Positions 57,590 through 64,000 of a stretch of DNA of 64,000 bases are shown here, in pieces (position 1 is the first letter of the stretch; the number at the start of each line of letters is the position of its first letter). The DNA is taken from the NCBI GenBank assembly GCA_023423655.1, contig JAFAFE010000001.1:62001-126000 (forward strand), in the 5' to 3' direction. The DNA is from Pseudomonadota bacterium. GTDB lineage: Bacteria > Pseudomonadota > Alphaproteobacteria > Sphingomonadales > Sphingomonadaceae. The position numbers and the translations under genes were made by a program. A model generated the notes under the pieces. That model was not told where the DNA came from. It made no database searches and saw only the letters and a program-made list of their open reading frames with translations.

Positions 57590-58009
57590 TCAAGCGTCTT
57601 CAAAATCTTCCGCAACCTGCACCGGACCCGAATCCTGGCCCTTGGCAGCGACATCACGGTCGACAAATTCGATGATCGCGATGGGCGCGGCGTCCGATGC
57701 ACGGATGCCAGCCTTGATGACGCGGGTATAGCCACCGTTGCGGTCGGCATAACGCTTGGCCAGCACGTCGAACAGCTTAGTGAGCTGGGCATCGTCCTGC
57801 AGACGGCCCTGCGCCAAGCGACGGTTGGCAAGGCCACCCTTTTTCGCGAGCGTAACCAGCTTTTCGACGTAAGGACGCAATTCCTTCGCCTTGGGGACGG
57901 TGGTGGTGATCTGCTCATGCTTGATGAGAGCCGCCGCCATGTTGCGGAACAAAGCCGCGCGGTGTGAAGAGGTACGTTGCAGCTTGCGGCCGCCCATTCC
58001 GTGACGCAT
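57590..58009 (-). CDS. rplQ: 50S ribosomal protein L17
   Basis: A 139-residue L17: 'MRHGMGGRKLQRTSSHRAALFRNMAAALIKHEQITTTVPKAKEL' is the family N-terminus (shown in part by MRHGMGGRKLQR), followed by 'KLVTLAKKG' and 'GGYTRVIKAGIRASDAAPIAIIEFVD'. About 20 acidic residues extend the C-terminus ('AEDFEDA'). The ATG is the one giving MRHG. It is the last gene of the alpha cluster, separated from rpoA by 292 bases of hairpins, much more than usual. Confidence 0.96.
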   Translation of the reverse strand: MRHGMGGRKLQRTSSHRAALFRNMAAALIKHEQITTTVPKAKELRPYVEKLVTLAKKGGLANRRLAQGRLQDDAQLTKLFDVLAKRYADRNGGYTRVIKAGIRASDAAPIAIIEFVDRDVAAKGQDSGPVQVAEDFEDA

Positions 58010-58152
58010 TTTAACTTCCTTCTTTGTGCTTACCCCCAACGCAAAGGTTAGCGGCAGCGTTTGTCAGGGGGCCGTTTGCCGAACATTCGACCGGTACCCC
58101 AAGCCACGCGGGTTATTTTAAAGGCCTCCCGCGCTTCAGGCCTGTTTCTGTT

Positions 58153-58295
58153 CCCCCGCGAAGGCGGGGGTCCAGAGGATTTCTAGCAGGCCGTCACGGA
58201 AGTAAATTCCGTGACGTCAGACGATCCTTCGGATCGCTGGCCGGCCGTTCGCGTTCGCTAAGCGAACCACCCCGCAGCTACGCTGCGTGGTTCGC
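58153..58295. repeat. cluster of palindromes between rpoA and rplQ
   Basis: In order: CCCCCGCGAAGGCGGGGG (58153-58170, family C); GTCACGGAA-gtaaa-TTCCGTGAC (58193-58215); CGATCC-ttc-GGATCG (58222-58236); GTTCGC-tta-GCGAAC near 58252; and a compound hairpin GCGAACCAC / GTGGTTCGC enclosing GCAGC-tac-GCTGC (58262-58295). The last sits seven bases after the rpoA stop. Together they fill half of the rpoA-rplQ spacer. They may terminate or process the mRNA. Confidence 0.75.
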
Positions 58296-58301
58296 TCCAG
58301 C

Positions 58302-59363
58302 TCACCCCATCAATTCCTGTTCCAGCTTCTTGGCCATTTCCTCGATATTTTCAGGCGGCCAGCCGGGGATGTCCATGCCGAGGCGCAGACCCATGGACGA
58401 CAAGACTTCCTTGATTTCGTTCAAGGACTTACGGCCAAAGTTGGGCGTACGCAGCATTTCGGCTTCGGTCTTTTGCACCAGATCGCCAATATAGATGATA
58501 TTGTCGTTCTTGAGGCAGTTGGCCGAACGGACCGACAATTCCAGCTCGTCCACCTTCTTCAACAGGTAACGGTTGAGCTGGTTGGCATCCGATTCTTCGC
58601 TCGATTGCGACGGAGCCGCCATGCCGATCATGCCGCTTTGCGACGCCATGACATCTTCGAAATGGACGAAGACTTTAAGCTGGTCCTGGAGGATCGACGC
58701 GGCATAAGCGACCGCATCTTCCGGCGTCACTGTGCCATCGGTTTCGATGGTGAGCGACAGCTTGTCATAGTCAAGCTCTTGCCCGACGCGGGTATTGTCG
58801 ACCTTATAGGCAACCTGACGCACCGGCGAATAAAGCGAATCGACCGGAATAAGGCCGATCGGCGCATCGGCCGGACGGTTGGCAACCGCTGCAACATAGC
58901 CCTTGCCGGTATCGGCGGTGAGTTCCATGTTGAGCGTTGCGCCATCGTCGAGGTGGCACAGCACGAGGTCGGGGTTCATCACTTCGATGTCACCCGACAC
59001 CATGATGTCGCCCGCTTTGACTTCGCCGGGGCCGGTCGCCGAAAGCTGCAAACGCTTCGGGCCTTCGCCTTCCATTTTGAGCGCGATTTGCTTCACGTTC
59101 AAAACAATGTCAGTCACATCTTCGCGCACGCCAGCAAGCGAGGAGAATTCGTGCAGAACGTTTTCGATCTTGATCGAGGTAACAGCCGCACCTTGAAGCG
59201 ACGACAGGAGAACGCGACGCAACGCGTTACCGAGCGTCAGGCCGAAACCGCGCTCCAAAGGTTCAGCAACAAAAGTAGCCTTGCGCTTGGAATCGCCGCC
59301 CGACTTGATTTCGAGGCTGTTGGGCTTCTTCAATTCCTGCCAGTTCTTCATATTGACAGTCAT
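58302..59363 (-). CDS. rpoA: DNA-directed RNA polymerase subunit alpha
   Basis: A 353-residue alpha subunit. The N-terminal assembly domain ('ATFVAEPLERGFGLTLGNALRRVLLSSLQGAAVTSIKIENVLHEF' region, with the conserved GFGLTLGNALRRVLLSS) is followed by a linker and the C-terminal domain binding UP elements and activators (about 270-345: 'DELELSVRSANCLKNDNI', 'IGDLVQKTEAEMLRTPNFGRKSLNEI'). It is transcribed with rpsM and rpsK. The usual order rpsM-rpsK-rpoA-rplQ is kept. Confidence 0.97.
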   Translation of the reverse strand: MTVNMKNWQELKKPNSLEIKSGGDSKRKATFVAEPLERGFGLTLGNALRRVLLSSLQGAAVTSIKIENVLHEFSSLAGVREDVTDIVLNVKQIALKMEGEGPKRLQLSATGPGEVKAGDIMVSGDIEVMNPDLVLCHLDDGATLNMELTADTGKGYVAAVANRPADAPIGLIPVDSLYSPVRQVAYKVDNTRVGQELDYDKLSLTIETDGTVTPEDAVAYAASILQDQLKVFVHFEDVMASQSGMIGMAAPSQSSEESDANQLNRYLLKKVDELELSVRSANCLKNDNIIYIGDLVQKTEAEMLRTPNFGRKSLNEIKEVLSSMGLRLGMDIPGWPPENIEEMAKKLEQELMG

Positions 59364-59483
59364 GGACTTCCCCTAAAATTGAGTGGCGAAAAGGCTTCGG
59401 GAGACTGTCCCGTCCGATCCGCCAGTATGAAAAGGTGAAAGGCGTGAAAGAGTTCCCTCAACGCCTTTTCGGGCAGGCAGGAA

Positions 59484-59873
59484 TCAGACGCGACGACGCT
59501 TCGACGGACGCACCCCGTTATGCGGGATGGGGGTCACGTCGCGGATCGAGGTGATGGTGAAGCCCACCGCCTGCAACGCACGCAGAGCCGATTCACGGCC
59601 CGAACCCGGACCCTTGATTTCGACTTCGAGCGTCCGCACGCCATGTTCCGCAGCCTTGCGGCCAGCATCTTCGGCGCAGACCTGTGCGGCATAAGGGGTC
59701 GATTTGCGCGAGCCCTTAAAACCCATCATGCCAGCCGAGGACCAGCTAATCGCATTGCCCTGGGCATCGGTGATGGTAATCATCGTGTTGTTAAAGCTCG
59801 CATTGACGTGCGCAACGCCCGACGAGATATTTTTGCGCTCGCGCCGACGAAGGCGCTGAGGTTCGCGTGCCAT
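59484..59873 (-). CDS. rpsK: 30S ribosomal protein S11
   Basis: A 129-residue S11 of standard length: 'KNISSGVAHVNASFNNTMITITDAQGNAISWSSAG' region, 'GFKGSRKSTPYAAQ', 'GPGSGRESALRALQAVGFTITSIRDVTPIPHNGVRPSKRRRV', the conserved C-terminus that contacts the small-subunit platform. It lies 74 bases after rpsM and 120 bases before rpoA in one transcription unit. Confidence 0.97.
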   Translation of the reverse strand: MAREPQRLRRRERKNISSGVAHVNASFNNTMITITDAQGNAISWSSAGMMGFKGSRKSTPYAAQVCAEDAGRKAAEHGVRTLEVEIKGPGSGRESALRALQAVGFTITSIRDVTPIPHNGVRPSKRRRV

Positions 59874-59947
59874 ATGTTTAATTCCCTATATCCGTTACCG
59901 ACTAGCGCGCGCCCATGAAAAAGCGCGCAGCAGCGATAAGATGAAAC

Positions 59948-60316
59948 TTACTTCTTCTTGCCGGCGATCGGCTTGGCCTTACCCTTGCGGGTGCGCGCAT
60001 TGGTGTGCGTGCGCTGGCCGCGAACCGGAAGCCCCTTGCGGTGACGCAGGCCACGGTAGCAAGCGAGGTCCATGAGGCGCTTGATGTTCATCGCGGTTTC
60101 GCGACGAAGATCGCCTTCCACGGTGTGATCGGCGTCGATGGTTTCGCGGATCTGGAGGACTTCGGCGTCCGACAGGTCCTGGATACGGCGCGCATGGTCA
60201 ATGCCCAGCTTGTCCGCAATTTCGACCGCCTTGGTGCGGCCAATGCCATGAATATAGGTAAGCGCGATGATCACGCGCTTGTTTGTGGGCAAGTTGACGC
60301 CCGCAATACGTGCCAT
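59948..60316 (-). CDS. rpsM: 30S ribosomal protein S13
   Basis: A 122-residue S13: 'MARIAGVNLPTNKRVIIALTYIHGIG', 'DADHTVEGDLRRETAMNIKRLMDLACYRGLRHRKGLPVRGQRTHTNARTRKG', with the standard basic tail 'KAKPIAGKKK'. The ATG is the one that gives MARIAG; it follows a ribosome binding site (AGGAGA). In most alphaproteobacteria adk or secY precedes rpsM; here the upstream gene is mutS. Confidence 0.97.
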   Translation of the reverse strand: MARIAGVNLPTNKRVIIALTYIHGIGRTKAVEIADKLGIDHARRIQDLSDAEVLQIRETIDADHTVEGDLRRETAMNIKRLMDLACYRGLRHRKGLPVRGQRTHTNARTRKGKAKPIAGKKK

Positions 60317-60526
60317 GTGATAGTTTCTCCTGCTCCACAGCAACCCCGGCAAAAGGGCCGCCATCTCAAAGCTTTGGGTGGTTTTCCGAAAACACGAAAA
60401 AGGCAGGCACGAAGAATCGCACCGCCGTTCCTGAGGTTTCGGAATAGCGCGCACTTAAGGTGAGTCGGGGGAGGAGTCAAGGGAGAAGGCCCAGCCATTG
60501 CGCGGCGTTAAGCGAGTTATCTTATA

Positions 60527-60555
60527 ATATGGAAAAAATTTCCACTCTTCCATAT
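60527..60555. promoter_or_regulatory. AT-rich inverted repeat between mutS and rpsM
   Basis: ATATGGAA (60527-60534) and TTCCATAT (60548-60555) form a perfect 8-bp inverted repeat around 'aaaatttccactc', inside the only AT-rich part of the 273-base gap. On the minus strand CATATTATAAG could supply a -10 element for the ribosomal operon. It could equally be the mutS 3' hairpin. The role is not decided by the sequence. Confidence 0.4.
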
Positions 60556-60589
60556 CCCACTCTGCCACAAGCACTCGCGCGTTTCATCT

Positions 60590-63244
60590 TCATTCCTGCC
60601 CAGCAACGCCGAGTGCTTTCAATTCATAGAGCAATTCCAAGGCCTCGCGCGGGGTGAGGGCATCGGCGTCAATCGCGGATAACCGCGCGCGCAACGCATC
60701 TGGCGCGGCTTCGGACTCTTCCGCTAATGCCGCCGCGAATAGGGGTAAATCATCCAATCCCGCTGCCAGTCCACCGGTTTGTGCGCGGCCGGATTCGAGC
60801 TTTTTCAATATCTCCTTGGCGCGGTTGACGACCGCAGGGGGGACGCCTGCCAGTTTGGCAACCGCCAAGCCGTAGCTCCTGTCCGCAGGGCCATCGGCGA
60901 CTTCATGGAGGAGGACAAGGTCGCCCTTCCATTCGCGCGCGCGGACATGGTGGAGCGACAGGGCATCGAGCCGCTCGGCAAGGCGGGTCAGCTCATGATA
61001 ATGGGTCGCGAACAGGCAGCGGCAGCGATTGACTTCATGCACCGCCTCGACCACCGCCCAGGCGAGCGCAAGCCCGTCATAGGTCGAGGTGCCGCGTCCG
61101 ACTTCATCAAGGATGACAAAGCTTTGCGGGGTCGCTTGCGCAAGGATGGCGGCGGTTTCGACCATCTCGACCATGAAGGTCGAGCGCCCGCGCGCGAGAT
61201 TGTCCGACGCGCCGACACGGCTGAACAGGCGGTCGACGAGGCCGAGCGTAGCCGCTTTGGCAGGCACAAAACTCCCCGCCTGTGCCAACAGGATAATCAG
61301 CGCATTTTGGCGTAGGAAGGTCGACTTACCGCCCATATTGGGGCCGGTGACGAGCCACAAACGCCGGTCGGGCTGTAGGGAAACATCATTGGCGACAAAA
61401 GGCTCGCCGGTGATTTTGAGCGCAGCTTCGACCACCGGATGGCGGCCTTCCGCGATGGCAAGGCAAGGCTCGTCGGCAAGGACCGGCTGGGTCCAGCCTT
61501 GTTCCGCCGCGATTTCGGCCAAAGCCGCCGACACATCAAGCCGCGCCAGCGCATCGGCGGTCGCGCTAATTTCGCGGCGGCGCGCGACCGTTTCCGCAAT
61601 CAGCCCGTCCAGATGCGCGGCTTCTGCGGCAAGCGCATGGGCGCCCGCCTGCACCACCTTGGCCGCCTCTTCATGGAGCGCGGGCGCGTTGAACCGCACC
61701 ACACCCGCCAGCGTTTGCCGGTGGGTGAAGCCGCTATCGGCGGCCATCAGCGCGTCCGCCGCCTTGGCGGCAACCTCGATATGATAGCCGAGCACGCCAT
61801 TATGCTTGATCTTGAGCGCCTGCACGCCGGTTTCGGCGCGATATTTGGCTTCGAGCGCAGCAATCGCCTTGCGCCCGTCGCGGCTCGCCTCGCGCAAACT
61901 ATCGAGCGCGGCATCATAGCCATCGGCGATATAGCCGCCCGATTGCGCTTCGGTCGGCGGCATCGGCACGAGCGCGCGCGATAGATGATCGACCAACGCC
62001 CCATGCCCGTCGAGCGCGGGGAGCAGGCTTTCCAGCAAAGGCGGAACCCCTTGGGTGCGGCCCAATTTTTCGCGGAGCAGCCGCGCATGGTGGAGACCAT
62101 CGCGCACCTGTCCCAAATCGCGCGGCGATCCGCGTCCGGCGACAATCCGCCCTAAAGCGCGGCCAATATCGGGGAGTGCTTTTAACTCTCCCCGCACCGC
62201 GGCGCGCAGGCCGTCATCATCATGGAACCAGCGGAGAAGAGCGAGCCGCGCCTCAATCGCGTCGCGGTCAAGCAAGGGCGCGGACAGATCACTCGCCAGC
62301 ACCCGCGCGCCCGCGCCCGTCACCGTGCGATCAATCGTTGCAAGCAGGCTCCCGCTGCGCTCGCCCGACGCGGTGCGGGTAATTTCAAGGCTGTCGCGCG
62401 TCGCTGCATCAATCAGCATATGCCGCGCCGCCGTGCGCTGCACCGGCGCTTGCAGATAGGGCATCGTTCCACGTGAAACATGGTCGGCATAGGCAAGAAG
62501 ACCGCCAATCGCGCCGAGTTCCGCCCGATCAAACGCGCCGAAACCGTCAAGTGTCGCCACGCCGAAATGCTGTTTCGCGACCGTCTCGCCGCGCGCCGAC
62601 TGGAAGGTCGAGGCGGGGCGTTCGACGATTTGCGCGGCCGTGACGCGCCCGCCCAGCGCCGCCCCTTCGGCGACCACCACTTCGGACGGCATCAACCGCG
62701 CAATTTCGGCATCAAGCGCGGCAGGCGCGATGGCCGATACTTCAAACCGGCCGGTCGAAATATCCGCCGCTGCGAGCGCCATTTTGCCGCCGGCTTCGGC
62801 CAATGCCACCAGCCAGTTGGCACTTCTGGAATCGAGCAGGCTTTCCTCGGTCAAAGTGCCCGCCGTCACAAAGCGGATGATATCGCGGTTGACGAGCGCC
62901 TTGGACCCCATCCGCGCTTTGGCTTCTGCGGGCGTTTCGGTCTGTTCGGCAATCGCGACGCGGTGGCCTGCCTTGATGAGCCTTGCAAGATAGCCTTCCG
63001 CCGCATGGGCCGGAACCCCGCACATCGGCACCGGATTGCCCCCGCTCTCCCCGCGCGCGGTCAGTGCGATGTCCAGCACTTGCGCTGCCACCTTGGCGTC
63101 ATCGTAAAATAGCTCGAAAAAATCGCCCATGCGATAAAAGAGCAGGCAATCGGGCGCTTGTGCCTTCAATGCAAAATATTGCGCCATCATCGGCGTCAAT
63201 GCGGTTGCATCTTTGGATTTTGCTGTAGGTTTTTTGTCCGCCAT
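60590..63244 (-). CDS. mutS: DNA mismatch repair protein MutS
   Basis: An 884-residue MutS. The mismatch-binding domain has the Phe-x-Glu motif in 'CLLFYRMGDFFELFYDDA'. Connector, lever and clamp domains follow. The ATPase has Walker A 'TGPNMGGKSTFLRQ', Walker B 'FVILDEVGRGTSTYDG' and 'FATHYHEL'. The C-terminal helices end 'ELLYELKALGV'. The start shown (MADKKPTAKS) is one option; an in-frame ATG at 63301 would add 19 residues, and neither has a clear ribosome binding site. It is divergent from maeB across a 168-base gap. Confidence 0.96.
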   Translation of the reverse strand: MADKKPTAKSKDATALTPMMAQYFALKAQAPDCLLFYRMGDFFELFYDDAKVAAQVLDIALTARGESGGNPVPMCGVPAHAAEGYLARLIKAGHRVAIAEQTETPAEAKARMGSKALVNRDIIRFVTAGTLTEESLLDSRSANWLVALAEAGGKMALAAADISTGRFEVSAIAPAALDAEIARLMPSEVVVAEGAALGGRVTAAQIVERPASTFQSARGETVAKQHFGVATLDGFGAFDRAELGAIGGLLAYADHVSRGTMPYLQAPVQRTAARHMLIDAATRDSLEITRTASGERSGSLLATIDRTVTGAGARVLASDLSAPLLDRDAIEARLALLRWFHDDDGLRAAVRGELKALPDIGRALGRIVAGRGSPRDLGQVRDGLHHARLLREKLGRTQGVPPLLESLLPALDGHGALVDHLSRALVPMPPTEAQSGGYIADGYDAALDSLREASRDGRKAIAALEAKYRAETGVQALKIKHNGVLGYHIEVAAKAADALMAADSGFTHRQTLAGVVRFNAPALHEEAAKVVQAGAHALAAEAAHLDGLIAETVARRREISATADALARLDVSAALAEIAAEQGWTQPVLADEPCLAIAEGRHPVVEAALKITGEPFVANDVSLQPDRRLWLVTGPNMGGKSTFLRQNALIILLAQAGSFVPAKAATLGLVDRLFSRVGASDNLARGRSTFMVEMVETAAILAQATPQSFVILDEVGRGTSTYDGLALAWAVVEAVHEVNRCRCLFATHYHELTRLAERLDALSLHHVRAREWKGDLVLLHEVADGPADRSYGLAVAKLAGVPPAVVNRAKEILKKLESGRAQTGGLAAGLDDLPLFAAALAEESEAAPDALRARLSAIDADALTPREALELLYELKALGVAGQE

Positions 63245-63412
63245 CTTGGAGCTTGCGATAGCGAAGCGCGCGCACAAGGCAAAGGGGGATTCACTTTTCA
63301 TAGTGCCGACCGACCGGATGGCCCAAGCTTTCGCCGCACAATCTCCCGCTGCCCCATTGGCATTTGCGCCGCAGCGTTCTAGAGCAAGGGAGAAGAAGGA
63401 GACCTTACCCCC

Positions 63413-64000
63413 ATGACCGAGAGCGACGTCCAATTTTCCGACCGCGAAGCCCTGTTGTTTCACAGCCAGGGACGACCGGGGAAGATAGAGATTGTCGCGT
63501 CCAAGCCCATGGCGACGCAGCGCGACTTGAGCCTTGCCTATTCGCCCGGCGTTGCGGTCCCGGTGCTGGCCATCGCCGAAGATCCGGCGACCGCTTATGA
63601 TTATACCAGCAAGGGCAATCTGGTCGCGGTGATTTCGAACGGCACCGCTATCCTTGGCCTCGGCAATCTCGGCGCGCTCGCGTCCAAGCCGGTGATGGAG
63701 GGCAAGTCGGTCCTGTTCAAACGCTTTGCCGATGTCGATTCCATCGACATTGAAGTGAACACCGAAGAGGTGGAAGCGTTCGTCAATGCGGTGGCATTGT
63801 TGGAGCCAAGCTTTGGCGGCATCAATCTTGAAGATATTGCGGCGCCTTCCTGTTTCATCATCGAACAGATGTTGAAAGAGCGGATGAATATTCCGGTATT
63901 CCATGACGACCAGCACGGCACCGCGATCATTACGGCGGCGGGCCTTATCAATGCGTGCCATCTGACCGGCCGCAACCTTGCCGACATTAAAGTCGTGGTG
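63413..64000 (+). CDS. maeB: NADP-dependent malic enzyme, N-terminal part (cut by window end)
   Basis: The first 196 codons of a malic enzyme converting malate to pyruvate and CO2. The reading frame is open to the window edge. Visible: 'QGRPGKIEIVASKPMATQRDLSLAYSPGVAVPVLAIAE' features, 'YDYTSKGNLVAVISNGTAILGLGNLG' with the catalytic Tyr, 'KPVMEGKSVLFKRFADVDSIDIE', 'GGINLEDIAAPSCFIIE' and 'MNIPVFHDDQHGTAI' (metal-binding acidic pair). These match the large MaeB type, which usually carries a C-terminal phosphotransacetylase domain, not visible here. AGAAGGAG lies before the ATG. Confidence 0.93.
   Translation, partial: MTESDVQFSDREALLFHSQGRPGKIEIVASKPMATQRDLSLAYSPGVAVPVLAIAEDPATAYDYTSKGNLVAVISNGTAILGLGNLGALASKPVMEGKSVLFKRFADVDSIDIEVNTEEVEAFVNAVALLEPSFGGINLEDIAAPSCFIIEQMLKERMNIPVFHDDQHGTAIITAAGLINACHLTGRNLADIKVVV

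Noticed and set aside
25131..58301. Repeated elements considered as a CRISPR array or integrase attachment sites
   Set aside because: Copies are kilobases apart, palindromic and without spacers or cas genes; no integrase or transposase is in the window.
58287..59438. 383-codon plus-strand frame opposite rpoA
   Set aside because: Antisense to a certain gene, no similarity to any family.

Overview
The window is a high-GC stretch of alphaproteobacterial chromosome, most probably from the order Sphingomonadales (family Sphingomonadaceae). The inference rests on gene content and neighbourhoods: a mitofilin-like COG4223 protein after hemD, a zinc-ribbon/DUF3426 protein divergent from ftsEX, a separate hisZ beside purA, Coq7, a serC-serA operon with a structured leader, the yfgM-bamB-der cluster, and interspersed palindromes of the GTCATTGCGAGC and GTCCTTCGAC types that are common in sphingomonads. 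I see no transposase, phage gene, CRISPR array or rRNA. One tRNA, tRNA-Leu(GAG), is present. The window reads as core chromosome: 56 protein genes are called, two of them cut by the window ends.

Layout. 0-7.5 kb: hemD end, mitofilin-like protein, glutaryl-CoA dehydrogenase, fructose-bisphosphatase GlpX, S41 protease, dsbB-coq7, and two small secreted proteins that share a motif. 7.6-10.2 kb: WrbA, GNAT and pirin genes opposite an HxlR regulator, which looks like a quinone/electrophile-response locus. 10.3-15.2 kb: metallopeptidase, then ftsE-ftsX-ydcF-plsC on the minus strand, and the divergent zinc-ribbon membrane protein. 15.3-20 kb: tRNA-Leu, an XRE-cupin regulator, threonine catabolism (kbl-tdh), a dienelactone hydrolase and a family-6 deaminated-base DNA glycosylase. 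20-25 kb: xseA and purD head to head, then an OmpA-like protein, a 30-residue membrane peptide and a membrane-anchored histone H1-like/HhH protein. 25-32.4 kb: CNNM/CBS transporter, OmpA lipoprotein, the coupled chain yggT-folD-NTF2like-marC, and yhhQ-argB. 32.5-44.2 kb: M16 protease, DEAD-box helicase, serC-serA-hisZ, purA and an L,D-transpeptidase. 44.4-57.5 kb: der-bamB-yfgM, panB, ArsC-like-glpQ, a CHRD lipoprotein, guaA, and a lipid-anchored prolyl oligopeptidase. 57.6-64 kb: rpsM-rpsK-rpoA-rplQ, mutS, and the start of maeB.

Functionally the genes cover purine synthesis (purD, purA, guaA), one-carbon and serine/threonine metabolism (folD, serC, serA, kbl, tdh), arginine, histidine and pantothenate synthesis, envelope assembly and division (bamB, ftsEX, OmpA proteins, L,D-transpeptidase, plsC), DNA repair (mutS, xseA, the glycosylase) and translation.

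Most notable observations: a threonine dehydrogenase that keeps its catalytic zinc residues but has lost all four structural-zinc cysteines; the three-gene locus of OmpA-like protein, micropeptide and H1-like/HhH protein, which could tether DNA to the envelope; a candidate serC leader RNA; HxlR half-sites in the pirin-hxlR gap; several families of interspersed palindromes, one of them absorbed into the reading frame of xseA; and a cluster of hairpins between rpoA and rplQ. No undescribed multi-gene defence or mobile system is evident.
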